A stretch of DNA of 63,407 nucleotides, from positions 1-63,407 of the forward strand of contig JACPOI010000033.1 in assembly GCA_016185015.1 (NCBI GenBank). The letters are read 5' to 3'. Shown piece by piece: positions 1 through 8,246 of the stretch. The stretch is from Burkholderiales bacterium. Lineage in GTDB: Bacteria > Pseudomonadota > Gammaproteobacteria > Burkholderiales > Burkholderiaceae_C. A program made the position numbers and the translations under genes. The first letter of the stretch is position 1. The number at the start of each line of letters is the position of its first letter. Below the pieces are notes generated by a model. The model made no database searches. It was given only the letters and a program-made list of their open reading frames with translations, and was not told the DNA's origin.

Positions 1-3
1 CGC

Positions 4-50
4 GCGGGCACAGGCCGCTACGGGCTACGCCCTTCGCAGCCTGTGCCCGC
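4..50. repeat. Large inverted repeat (hairpin)
   Basis: A perfect 12-bp stem (GCGGGCACAGGC at 4-15 with its complement at 39-50) encloses an inner 4-bp stem (22-25 with 29-32). There is no T-run, so it is not a typical terminator. It may belong to a dispersed intergenic repeat or to sequence flanking an insertion element. Its function is unknown. Confidence 0.6.
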
Positions 51-83
51 AGCTGCATCCTCATGTCCATCGTGATCTTGCAC

Positions 84-128
84 AGGGGACATCTCTAATT
101 TGGACATCAGGGGACATTTCTAATTTGG
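84..128. repeat. Two 20-bp direct repeats, possible IS end
   Basis: The 20-mer AGGGGACATCTCTAATTTGG at 84-103 recurs at 109-128 with a single C/T difference, giving a 25-bp period. From memory, repeated GGGGACATTTCTA-type blocks are found at the ends of some IS21-family elements in betaproteobacteria. An IS end running off the left edge would fit, but no transposase is visible in the window. Confidence 0.45.
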
Positions 129-156
129 GTTGACAACTTTTGCGCTGGGCCGCCGG

Positions 157-1191
157 TCAGGACCCGGCCAGCTCGCGCGTGAGCTGGGCCGCCGGCACGG
201 GACGGCAAGCACTGGTGTTTTGCCCAGCCCAGAGGGGAGAAAAGTCCCCGCTGCCGGCGGCTTCCGCCTTGGCACGCAGGGGGGCCACCGCCGCCGTGGC
301 CAGCGGGAAAGCCGGCGCCATGGCGTTCATCGGACCCTGTTCGCGCATCAGCCGGGTCAGGATGCCGCGCGCCGGACGTCCGGTGTACAGATTGGTCAGG
401 GCCGTATGGGTGGCCGCCGGGCTCTGCAGGGCGGCCCGGTGCACGGCGCTGGTGGTGGCCTCGGGGCACAGCAGGTAGGCCGTGCCCACCTGTACGCCGG
501 CGGCGCCCAAGGCCAGGGCCGCCCGCACACCCGCTGCATCGCAGATGCCACCGGCGGCCACCACCGGCACCCGCACCGCACGCACGATCTGCGGTAGCAG
601 CGCGAATGTGCCCAGCTGGGTGCTCAGGTCCTCGCTCAGGAACATGCCGCGGTGCCCACCGGCCTCCAGCCCCTGCGCAATGATCACGTCCACGCCGCGG
701 GCTTCCAGCCAGTGCGCCTCGTCCACCGTGGTCGCCGAGGACAGGATCCTGGCGCCCCAGCTGCGCACGCGTGCCAGCAGGGCTTCATCGGGCAGGCCGA
801 AATGGAAACTCACCACCGGCGGCTTGAATTCGGCCAGCAGTTCGGCGGCAACGGTATCAAAGGGCAGGCGGCCGGGGCCCGCGGGGATCGACGCCGGGTC
901 GACATCGAACTCGCGGTAGTAGTGGGCCAGGTTTTGCCGCCACAGGGCCTCGCGCGGCGCATCGGGTGCCGGCGGGCGGTGGCAGAAGAAATTGACGTTG
1001 TAGGGCCGCTTCGTCTGCGCGCGAATCCTGTCCAGTTCGGCCCGCATCGCGTCCGGCCCCAGCATGGCACAGGGCAAGGAACCCAGCCCCCCGGCATTGG
1101 ACACGGCAATGGCCAGCGCGCTGCCCTGCACGCCGGCCATGGGCGCCTGGACCAGGGGCAGCTCGATCCCCAACAGCTCTTGCAGACCCAT
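157..1191 (-). CDS. Nitronate monooxygenase family protein
   Basis: A 344-residue FMN-dependent TIM-barrel enzyme of the nitronate monooxygenase (2-nitropropane dioxygenase) family, which oxidises alkyl nitronates to carbonyls and nitrite. Seen in the sequence: the N-terminal QAPMAG strand (about residue 14), AGGLGSLP, and the flavin/active-site segment GLEAGGHRG with His180. Further on, VPVVAAGGI and GAAGVQVGTAYL form the phosphate-binding end of the barrel. The length is normal for the family. The ATG at 1191 begins MGLQELLGIELPLVQAPM, the usual family start. It lies 18 bp downstream of the 1210-1674 gene on the same strand, so the two are probably co-transcribed. The physiological substrate cannot be told from sequence. 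Confidence 0.9.
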   Translation of the reverse strand: MGLQELLGIELPLVQAPMAGVQGSALAIAVSNAGGLGSLPCAMLGPDAMRAELDRIRAQTKRPYNVNFFCHRPPAPDAPREALWRQNLAHYYREFDVDPASIPAGPGRLPFDTVAAELLAEFKPPVVSFHFGLPDEALLARVRSWGARILSSATTVDEAHWLEARGVDVIIAQGLEAGGHRGMFLSEDLSTQLGTFALLPQIVRAVRVPVVAAGGICDAAGVRAALALGAAGVQVGTAYLLCPEATTSAVHRAALQSPAATHTALTNLYTGRPARGILTRLMREQGPMNAMAPAFPLATAAVAPLRAKAEAAGSGDFSPLWAGQNTSACRPVPAAQLTRELAGS

Positions 1192-1209
1192 GCTCGTCTG
1201 GCCCTGGCT

Positions 1210-1674
1210 TCAGCGTGCCTTGCCCATGGCTTCGGCGATGCGCTTCTGATCGATGTACTTGCCCAGGTCGGCCATATTGGCGGCCACGTTCGGGTTGGAG
1301 AACAACTCGCGCGCGGCCACCTGGCCCAACACCTGGAAACTCGAACCGATGGTCTGCGGGCCTTCGTACTGGACAGCCTGCTGAACTTCGGTGCGGCAGG
1401 AATCGGCCAGCAGTTTCTCGAAGATCTTGGCCGTGTTGCGGGTCATCTCGGCGCGCTGCGCCGGCGTGACGGACGAAATGTCGGCCACCTCGGGGTGCAG
1501 CGCCACGGCCGCAAAGATCCATTTCACCAGGGTCCGCTTTTCAGCGTCTCCGGTGGAGCGCACCAGGCACTTGGACAGGTCGTCCGAATAAGGGCCGGCG
1601 GTGGCGGGCACGCTGCCGAGCGCGCCGGCCACGGCCAGCGCGGCGATCCACATCTTTTTCCCGGGATTCATCAT
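1210..1674 (-). CDS. Exported hypothetical protein
   Basis: A 154-residue protein with a clear signal peptide (MMNPGKKMWIAALAVAGALG, cleavage probably after ATAG), so it is predicted periplasmic. The mature part is helical with two cysteines (in SKCLV and DSCRT) that could form a disulfide. I recognise it only as a conserved type of small exported protein in Burkholderiales and assign no function. A long reading frame runs upstream through prfC on the opposite strand, but only the stretch from this ATG carries a signal peptide and protein-like composition. It is transcribed away from prfC and directly toward the nitronate monooxygenase gene. Confidence 0.75.
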   Translation of the reverse strand: MMNPGKKMWIAALAVAGALGSVPATAGPYSDDLSKCLVRSTGDAEKRTLVKWIFAAVALHPEVADISSVTPAQRAEMTRNTAKIFEKLLADSCRTEVQQAVQYEGPQTIGSSFQVLGQVAARELFSNPNVAANMADLGKYIDQKRIAEAMGKAR

Positions 1675-1896
1675 GACAGCGAGTCCTTCTCCAGTGTTCA
1701 GCCCCAGTGCGCCTGGCAAACCGGTGCCGGCGTCATCGAATGCACTATAGCGCCGGCAAGCGTCCCGCCGTGGGCTGCCCGGGTAAAATTGCGGCCATTG
1801 CAGGCCCCGACCTGCCGGCTTGCCGGCACGATCGCTCCGCCATCCTGTCTGTCGCCGAGCGCCCCATGCCCGGCACCACCACTGTCTGGAACCTCC

Positions 1897-3528
1897 GTGT
1901 CCTACGCCCCTGAAACCCGGCGCCGCCGCACCTTTGCCATCATCTCGCACCCCGACGCGGGCAAGACCACGCTGACCGAGAAGCTGCTGCTGTTCTCGGG
2001 CGCGATCCAGATCGCCGGCTCGGTCAAGGCGCGCAAGGCTTCGCGCCACGCCACGTCCGACTGGATGGAGATCGAGAAACAACGCGGCATCTCGGTGGCC
2101 AGCTCGGTGATGCAGATGCAGTACCGCGAGCACGTCATCAACCTGCTGGACACCCCCGGCCACAAGGACTTCTCCGAAGACACCTACCGCGTACTGACCG
2201 CCGTGGACTCGGCGCTGATGGTGATCGACGCGGCCAATGGTGTGGAAGCGCAGACCCGCCGCCTGATCGAGGTCTGCCGCCAGCGCGACACCCCCATCAT
2301 CACCTTCGTCAACAAGATGGACCGCGAGGTGCGCGACCCGCTGGACATCCTGGACGAGGTGGAGCGCGAACTGGGCATGCCCTGCGTGCCCATGACCTGG
2401 CCGGTGGGCCAGGGCAAGAGCTTCGGCGGCATCATCAACCTGCGCACCCAGGCCATGACGGTCTTCGAATCCGGCAGCGAGCGCCGCCCGCAGGATTTCG
2501 ACACCGTGCCGCTGGGCGACCGCGACAACCTGCTCAAACGCTTCGGCTCCGAGTTCGAAGCTGCCGAGGAAAGCATGGAACTGGCCACCGGCGCCTCCCC
2601 CGCCTTTGACCGCGAGGCCTTCCTGGCCGGCAAGCAGACCCCCGTGTTCTTCGGCTCCGGCGTAAACAATTTCGGTGTGATGGAAGTGCTGGACGCGCTG
2701 GTGGACCTGGCGCCCTCGCCCGGCCCGCGCACCAGCTCGCTGGTGATCAACAAACAGCCCGTGGTCAAGGAAATGCAGCCCGACGATGAGGCCTTCTCCG
2801 GCGTGGTGTTCAAGGTGCAGGCCAATATGGACGCCAACCACCGCGACCGCATCGCCTTCGTGCGTGTCTGCTCGGGCAAGTACGCGCCGGGCATGAAGCT
2901 CAAGGTGCAGCGTTCCGCCAAGGAGCTGCGCCCCACGAGCGTGGTGACCTTCATGAGCCAGCGCCGTGAGGCGGTGGAAGAGGCCTATGCCGGCGACATC
3001 GTGGGTTTCACCACCCACGGCGGCGTGCAACTGGGCGACACCATCACCGACGGATCCATCGCGCTGCAGTACACCGGCCTGCCCTTCTTCGCCCCCGAGC
3101 TTTTCATGACCGTCGTGCTCAAGAACCCGCTGCGTACCAAGCAGCTGCAGCAGGGCCTGGCCCAGCTCGGCGAGGAAGGCGCCATCCAGGTCTTCCGCCC
3201 CGAGATGGGCGGCAACATGCTGCTGGGCGCTGTCGGCCAGCTGCAGTTCGAAGTGGTGCAGCACCGCCTGAAAGGCGAGTACGACGCCGACGTACGCCTG
3301 GAAGGCTGCCAGTACACCGGCGCGCGCTGGATCACGGCCGACACGCCGGCCGAACTCAAGGCTTTTGTGGATGCCTACCCCACGCGCATGGCGCGCGATG
3401 CGGCCGACACCCTGGCCTATCTGTGCACTTCACCCTATGACGTGCGGCTGGCGCAGGAACGCTTTCCGAAGATCCACTTCCATCCGCTGCGGGAGCATGC
3501 GGGCCTGGCGCTGCAGAGCGCAGGCTGA
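1897..3528 (+). CDS. prfC: Peptide chain release factor 3
   Basis: RF3, a translational GTPase of about 543 residues that removes RF1/RF2 from the ribosome after peptide release. Seen in the sequence: the G1 loop HPDAGKTT (Lys23), the switch region RGISVASSVMQM, G3 DTPGHKDF and G4 NKMDRE. EF-Tu-like domain 2 and the RF3 C-terminal domain (GAVGQLQFEVVQHRL) follow. The start is taken as the GTG at 1897 (GTG TCC TAC GCC), because RF3 proteins of this group begin MSYAPETRRRRTFAI. The open frame continues far upstream only because of high GC. The stop codon at 3526-3528 directly abuts the convergent hydrolase stop (TGATCA), leaving no intergenic space. Confidence 0.95.
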   Translation: MSYAPETRRRRTFAIISHPDAGKTTLTEKLLLFSGAIQIAGSVKARKASRHATSDWMEIEKQRGISVASSVMQMQYREHVINLLDTPGHKDFSEDTYRVLTAVDSALMVIDAANGVEAQTRRLIEVCRQRDTPIITFVNKMDREVRDPLDILDEVERELGMPCVPMTWPVGQGKSFGGIINLRTQAMTVFESGSERRPQDFDTVPLGDRDNLLKRFGSEFEAAEESMELATGASPAFDREAFLAGKQTPVFFGSGVNNFGVMEVLDALVDLAPSPGPRTSSLVINKQPVVKEMQPDDEAFSGVVFKVQANMDANHRDRIAFVRVCSGKYAPGMKLKVQRSAKELRPTSVVTFMSQRREAVEEAYAGDIVGFTTHGGVQLGDTITDGSIALQYTGLPFFAPELFMTVVLKNPLRTKQLQQGLAQLGEEGAIQVFRPEMGGNMLLGAVGQLQFEVVQHRLKGEYDADVRLEGCQYTGARWITADTPAELKAFVDAYPTRMARDAADTLAYLCTSPYDVRLAQERFPKIHFHPLREHAGLALQSAG

Positions 3529-4419
3529 TCAGGGCGCAGAGAACCAGTCCGCCACCGCGCGCTGAAAGCGCGCGTGCCCCTTCTGCAGGTGCAGCATGTG
3601 CCCACCCTCGGGCACCACGGTGTATTGCTTGTCCGGATTGGGCAGCGCCGTGAAGAAGGGCAGCAGGCCCTCCAGGTCTGCCACATCGTCGTACTGACCG
3701 TGGATCAGCATCACCGGCACCACGATCTTTGTCGCATCGATCAACGGTTGGCGCGTGAGCAAGTCCACCTGCGGACCCGTCGGTGACTTGGTCTCGACCA
3801 AGGCCGCGGCCTTGGCAAAGGCATCCATCACCACCGGGTCGTTGACGGCTTCGGGTGTCATGGAGTTGAAACGCAGTTTCCAGCCCGGCTCGGAAATGCG
3901 GATGTAGGGCGCGCGCTGGAAGGTGGCCAGGCGCTCGCGGCGCGCCAGCAGATCCGGGCTCTGCGCATGCATCTGCGCATAAGCGGCATAACGCTTCACC
4001 TTCTGCGGCTGCGCCATCACGAACTGGCCGCTGTACTGCGTGCCCCAGGACCAGGCCAGCAGCTGCACCTGCACCACGCCACGCAATTTGCAGATGAAGT
4101 CCACCACGGCACTCAGGTCGCCAGCCGCCTGCTCCGTCGTGATGTGGCCTTCGGGTTTGGTGGAGCTGCCGAAGCCACGCATATCGGGCGCGAAGACGTC
4201 GAAACCCTGCTTGGCCAGGAAATCCATCAGGCTGTAGCCGGGATGGCCCGGCACCTTGAGGTCGAAGCTCTCGCGGCCCGCCGTGGCCGAGCCATGCGCC
4301 AGCACCAGCACGGGCTTGCCCTGGGGACTGCCCTGGTATTTCTCCCAGATGAAAAGCCGCAGCCCCTCCTGCACCACCCAGTGCTGGGTGCCCTGCACGG
4401 GCAACTCGTTCTCTTTCAT
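3529..4419 (-). CDS. Alpha/beta hydrolase
   Basis: A 296-residue alpha/beta-fold hydrolase. Seen in the sequence: the oxyanion-hole strand VLVLAHGSA, the strand FDVFAPDMRGFGSS, and the nucleophile elbow AWSWG with the presumed catalytic Ser (an Ala replaces the first Gly of GxSxG). The acid is in IHGQYDD and the His in VPEGGHMLH. The set is consistent with an esterase, lipase or haloperoxidase-like enzyme, but the substrate is unknown. There is no signal peptide, so it is probably cytosolic. It is convergent with prfC and divergent from the HAD phosphatase gene, whose alternative ATG at 4420 touches this start codon. Confidence 0.8.
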   Translation of the reverse strand: MKENELPVQGTQHWVVQEGLRLFIWEKYQGSPQGKPVLVLAHGSATAGRESFDLKVPGHPGYSLMDFLAKQGFDVFAPDMRGFGSSTKPEGHITTEQAAGDLSAVVDFICKLRGVVQVQLLAWSWGTQYSGQFVMAQPQKVKRYAAYAQMHAQSPDLLARRERLATFQRAPYIRISEPGWKLRFNSMTPEAVNDPVVMDAFAKAAALVETKSPTGPQVDLLTRQPLIDATKIVVPVMLIHGQYDDVADLEGLLPFFTALPNPDKQYTVVPEGGHMLHLQKGHARFQRAVADWFSAP

Positions 4420-4470
4420 ATGGCTACAGACGTCTCAGTTAAAGTTGCTGCGATTTTGCTTGAACGCCGC

Positions 4471-5256
4471 ATGCACCCCTTATCCGACTGGCCCGCCGGG
4501 CAACGCCGCACCATCCACGGCGTACTCACCGACATCGACGACACGCTAACAACCGAAGGCGCCATCACGGCCGATGCGCTGCAGGCGCTGGCGGACCTGC
4601 GCGCCGCCGGCCTGCACGTGGTGCCTGTCACGGGCCGCCCCGTGGGCTGGAGCGTGCCTTTTGCCCAAAGCTGGCCGGTGGACGCCATCGTGGCCGAGAA
4701 CGGCGCCGTGGCCCTGGTGGACGGCGGCACACGCAAGATCTACCAGCAGGACAGCGCCACGCGCATGGCCAATTACGCGCGACTGCAGCAGGTGGCGCAA
4801 CGCGTGCTGCGCGAGGTACCGGGAAGCACGCTGGCGCAGGACTCACCTGGACGCGAGACCGACATCGCCATCGACCACAGCGAGTTCACGCAGCTGCCGC
4901 CGGACAAGATTGAACAGGTGGCGCGGCTCATGCGCAGCGAGGGCTTGCAGGCCACCGTCAGCAGCATCCACATCAACGGCTGGATCGGCGCGCACGACAA
5001 GCTGGCCGGCGCGCGCTGGATCGTGCGCGAGCTGCTGGGCCGCGACCTCGATGCGGAAATCGGGCACTGGGTCTACGTGGGCGACTCCACCAACGACCAG
5101 CTGATGTTCCAGCACTTCCCGCACAGCGTGGGCGTGGCCAACATCCGGCGTTTCGAAGCCCAGCTCAGCCACAAGCCGCGTTACATCACGCGCCTGGAGC
5201 GGGGCGGCGGTTTTGCCGAAGTCGCGCAGGCCCTGCTGCAGCATCGGGCGGCCTGA
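4471..5256 (+). CDS. HAD-IIB family phosphatase
   Basis: A 261-residue Cof/SPP-type HAD hydrolase (subclass IIB). Seen in the sequence: motif I LTDIDDTLT, with nucleophile Asp and the acid Asp two residues on; motif II VVPVTGRP; and motif IV GDSTNDQLMFQHF near the C-terminus. The cap region lies between. Relatives include sucrose-phosphate and mannosyl-3-phosphoglycerate phosphatases, but substrate cannot be inferred. The ATG at 4471 is chosen because it starts just ahead of the conserved fold. An in-frame ATG at 4420 would leave no room for a promoter between the divergent genes. Confidence 0.8.
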   Translation: MHPLSDWPAGQRRTIHGVLTDIDDTLTTEGAITADALQALADLRAAGLHVVPVTGRPVGWSVPFAQSWPVDAIVAENGAVALVDGGTRKIYQQDSATRMANYARLQQVAQRVLREVPGSTLAQDSPGRETDIAIDHSEFTQLPPDKIEQVARLMRSEGLQATVSSIHINGWIGAHDKLAGARWIVRELLGRDLDAEIGHWVYVGDSTNDQLMFQHFPHSVGVANIRRFEAQLSHKPRYITRLERGGGFAEVAQALLQHRAA

Positions 5257-5466
5257 AGCGGCGCCGGACGCCGGGCGGGGCGCCGCCATCAATCTACGTA
5301 TACTGAGACGCGGGAACAGGAGGAGCCCAACTTCCTCCCTCACGGCCGGGGAGGTCGTCGCGTTGATGTCAGCCGTCTTCAACTTCTGTCCAGGCCTGAA
5401 CGGACGGCCCTGCTCCCTTGCCGCCATGCTGAACGCGCACAGGCGCCGGCGTCGCTAGCCCATGCC

Positions 5467-7284
5467 ATGAACCCGGCCGCATCCGCACCCGTGCTCACGC
5501 CACGCCAGGCCCTGCTGGCCGTCGTCTTGTACGGACTGGCGGCCCTGCTGTCCATCCGGCTCTCGACCCACCCAGGGCAGATCGCTGCGCCCTGGTTTGC
5601 CAACCCCATCGGCACCGTGGCCCTGCTCGCGCTGCCGTCCCGGCGCTGGCTGCCCATGCTGCTGGCCCTGGGCCTGGTCAACCTGCTGGTCAACCTGGGC
5701 GCCGCGCCCGGTGCCTGGCGCTGGACGCTGCAGACCTGCCTGGAGGCTGCGGCCTTCGTGCCGGGCAACGCCGCCGAGATGCTGCTGGCAGCCTTGCTGC
5801 TGCGCCAACTGGGCATGGACGCCGACGCCCTGCGCCAGCCCGGGCATTTCGGCCGCATTCTCATCTTGGGGGCGCTGCTGCCCACCTTCTGCAGCGCCTT
5901 TGCCGGGGCGGCCCTGGTCGCTGCGCCGGCACGCCCCTTTGCCGAGGCCTGGACCCAGTGGTTTGCCGGCAGCCTGATCGGCACCGTGGCCGTGCTGCCG
6001 CTGGCCCTGGCGGTCTGGCTGCACGGCACAGCCGCCTTGCGCCGCTCACTGCGCCAGCCCCGCACGCTGGCTTATCTGTCGCTCAGCGCAGCCATCACCC
6101 TGGTGGCGATGACCACCCTGCCACGGCCCTTCGTGGTGATGAGCATTGGCCTGGTGCTGTTGGCCACGCAGACCAGCTTCACCGTCACCACCCTGGCCAC
6201 CCTGGTCAATGCCATACTCCTGGCGCTGCTGCACACGACGGGTGCGCTGGTCCCGCCACCTGCCGTGGCCTGGTGGGAACCCGGTCTCTACCAGCTTTCG
6301 GTCATCGCCAGCCTGCTGCCCGGTCTGCTGCTGTCGAGCTCGATGGAAGGCCAGACCCAGGCCATGCGGCATCTGCTCGCCAGCGAGCAGCGCTTTCGCT
6401 CGCTCTACACGCGCACACCGGCCCTGATGCATTCGATCGACCCGCAAGGTCGCATCCTCAACGTCAGCGGGCTCTGGCTCCAGACCCTGGGGTACGAGGA
6501 GCACGAGGTGCTGGGCCACCACACCACTGAGTTCATGACGCCGGAAACGGCGCGTTATGCGCGCGATGTCGTGATCCCCCAGGCCAAGCGCAACGGACGC
6601 TGCGACAACATCGAATACCAGATGCGCACGCGCGACGGCCGCGTGCTGGACGTGCTGCTCTCGGCCATCTGGCTCTACGACAAGGACGGCCAGCCTCTGC
6701 ACAGCCTGGCCGTGCTGCAGGACGTGACCGAGAAGAAGCGCCTGCAGGCCCTGAGCTACTACGCGGCCCACGACCCGCTGACCGGACTGCCCAACCGCGT
6801 GCTGTTGCAGGACCGGCTGGAGCGCAGCTGCGTGCAGCACGCGCGGCATGGGACGCGCTTTGCCGTCGGCTTTCTGGACCTGGACCGCTTCAAGGCAGTC
6901 AACGACACCTACGGCCACGACGCGGGCGACCTGCTGCTCAAGCGCGTGGCGCGCCGCCTGCTGGCCGCGCTGCGCGCCTCGGACACGGTATGCCGCCTGG
7001 CGGGCGACGAGTTCGTCCTGCTGTTCGCCGACGTGGAGCACAGTGAAGACTTGGCCCCGCTGGTGCAGAAGATCCTGGCCAGCGTGGCACAACCTTACCG
7101 TCTGGGGGATGGACCGGAGTCCCCGGTCGTCAGCGTGGCCGCCAGCATGGGCCTGGCGCTTTTCCCCGAGCATGGCCAGGATCCCCAGACCCTGATGGGC
7201 CATGCGGACAAGGCCATGTACGCGGTCAAGCGCGGTGGCCGCGGCCGTTACGAGTTCTACCGGCCTGACGACACGTCCGCCTGA
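5467..7284 (+). CDS. MASE1-PAS-GGDEF diguanylate cyclase
   Basis: A 605-residue membrane signalling protein predicted to make cyclic di-GMP. Residues 1 to about 290 form a multi-span MASE1-like sensor (several hydrophobic helices). A PAS domain covers about 305-425 (FRSLYTRTPALMHSIDPQGRIL) and a GGDEF domain about 435-600. The active-site loop reads AGDEF rather than GGDEF, a variant known in active cyclases. The I-site RASD lies five residues upstream, so product inhibition is likely. DxLTGLPNR and FLDLDRFKAVNDTYGH are intact. It follows a 210-bp gap with no other gene and is convergent with the DUF4399 gene. The sensed signal is unknown. Confidence 0.88.
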   Translation: MNPAASAPVLTPRQALLAVVLYGLAALLSIRLSTHPGQIAAPWFANPIGTVALLALPSRRWLPMLLALGLVNLLVNLGAAPGAWRWTLQTCLEAAAFVPGNAAEMLLAALLLRQLGMDADALRQPGHFGRILILGALLPTFCSAFAGAALVAAPARPFAEAWTQWFAGSLIGTVAVLPLALAVWLHGTAALRRSLRQPRTLAYLSLSAAITLVAMTTLPRPFVVMSIGLVLLATQTSFTVTTLATLVNAILLALLHTTGALVPPPAVAWWEPGLYQLSVIASLLPGLLLSSSMEGQTQAMRHLLASEQRFRSLYTRTPALMHSIDPQGRILNVSGLWLQTLGYEEHEVLGHHTTEFMTPETARYARDVVIPQAKRNGRCDNIEYQMRTRDGRVLDVLLSAIWLYDKDGQPLHSLAVLQDVTEKKRLQALSYYAAHDPLTGLPNRVLLQDRLERSCVQHARHGTRFAVGFLDLDRFKAVNDTYGHDAGDLLLKRVARRLLAALRASDTVCRLAGDEFVLLFADVEHSEDLAPLVQKILASVAQPYRLGDGPESPVVSVAASMGLALFPEHGQDPQTLMGHADKAMYAVKRGGRGRYEFYRPDDTSA

Positions 7285-7308
7285 GCCGCGGCGTCAGGCT
7301 GGCACCGT

Positions 7309-8136
7309 TCAGCGGGTCACAACCTTCACGTTCACCGCTTCAGCGCGTGCCATCACGCTGGCAGGCTCCGTGGTGCTGGCCAGCTCCAGGCGCAGGGTGT
7401 AGTCATCGGCGGGTGGGTTGAGCCAGACTTCCGTCTGCCCTGCGGTGAAGTTCATCACCTCAGGTTTGCGGCCGGGGCGCTCCATCAGCAGGCGGAAATG
7501 GCCGGTGTCAGGCGCCTTGGCCCCGACATGGGAGATGTTGTAGCCGCTGGCATGAAACTGGACCCGGAAGGGTGGGCGCACCGTCGCGCTATCGGCCGGG
7601 CTCATGATCTCGATGCGCGCCGGCCCCTGCACGCTGGCCGGCGTCACATCCTTGTTCTGCTTGCCGATGGTCAGGGTCAGGGGCTTGCTGTAGACGAAAA
7701 AGGGAATGTGCCCCTGGTCGGCCAGCAGCATGCGCAGTTCGTACTTGCCAGGTGGCAGGTTCAGCACCGCCTCCATCTGCCCCTTGCCGAAGTGGATGTA
7801 CTTTTCGGTGAAGGGCAGCGGCTGCTTGAAGTCCAGCGGCAGAGGCTGGTTCACCAGCAGATGGTGATGCCCGGCGCGACCGGCCGACTTGCCGGCCGGC
7901 ACGATGCCGCGCATGGACAGCCCGAAGCGCACCACCAGCGGCGCCTCCTTCACGTCCCCATCCTTGAGGTTGGTGAAATAGGACTCGGCCGTGCGCGTGC
8001 TCGGCAAGGTCACCCAGGGATGCACCACAAGCTCGGGTGCCTCGCCGGCCGGGGCCGCCCCCTGGGCTGCGACCGTGCTGGCGAACAGCAGGGCCGCGAG
8101 GGCCGGGAACGACAAGCGGGACGTCTTGGTTGGCAT
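7309..8136 (-). CDS. Exported protein with two DUF4399-like domains
   Basis: A 275-residue protein with a signal peptide (SFPALAALLFASTVAAQGA), so it is periplasmic or secreted. Residues of about 65-165 look like one DUF4399 domain with GHHHLLVN and a Gly-rich end (PPGKYELRMLLADQGHIPF). Residues of about 170-265 look like a second, diverged copy in which the triple-His site has become GHFRLLME. The function of DUF4399 is not established; the His cluster suggests metal binding (inference). The gene stands alone. An FNR-type palindrome lies about 43 bp upstream of the ATG, hinting at oxygen-dependent control. Confidence 0.7.
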   Translation of the reverse strand: MPTKTSRLSFPALAALLFASTVAAQGAAPAGEAPELVVHPWVTLPSTRTAESYFTNLKDGDVKEAPLVVRFGLSMRGIVPAGKSAGRAGHHHLLVNQPLPLDFKQPLPFTEKYIHFGKGQMEAVLNLPPGKYELRMLLADQGHIPFFVYSKPLTLTIGKQNKDVTPASVQGPARIEIMSPADSATVRPPFRVQFHASGYNISHVGAKAPDTGHFRLLMERPGRKPEVMNFTAGQTEVWLNPPADDYTLRLELASTTEPASVMARAEAVNVKVVTR

Positions 8137-8178
8137 ACGGTCTTCTACAAGAGTGACCGTCGAGGCTAACAGGAAGTC

Positions 8179-8192
8179 TTGACTTGCGTCAA
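8179..8192. promoter_or_regulatory. Possible FNR/ANR-type operator
   Basis: TTGACTTGCGTCAA is a perfect TTGAC-N4-GTCAA dyad, close to the FNR/ANR consensus TTGAT-N4-ATCAA. It is centred about 50 bp upstream of the DUF4399 gene start (8136), a workable class II activator distance. It could equally serve no gene; the assignment rests on the match alone. Confidence 0.4.
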
Positions 8193-8246
8193 AGTAAGGG
8201 CATGCGCTTCAGAATGGGGCGCATGCGTTCCGCAGGCCTTTTGTGG

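Noticed and set aside
652-1896. Long open frame upstream of and in frame with prfC
   Set aside because: It overlaps two convincing minus-strand genes and has no protein family features. RF3 homologues start at the GTG at 1897.
1675-3264. Long minus-strand frame opposite prfC
   Set aside because: A shadow of the high-GC prfC gene with a His/Val/Gly-rich composition. Only its last part (1210-1674) is a real gene.
5257-5466. Possible small ORF in the gap before the MASE1-GGDEF gene
   Set aside because: The open frames there lack a good start and any protein-like pattern. I see only a short AGGAGG/CCTCC dyad.
8200-8226. Inverted repeat GCATGCGC...GCGCATGC beyond the UvrA gene stop
   Set aside because: The 11-nt loop and missing T-run make it a poor terminator.
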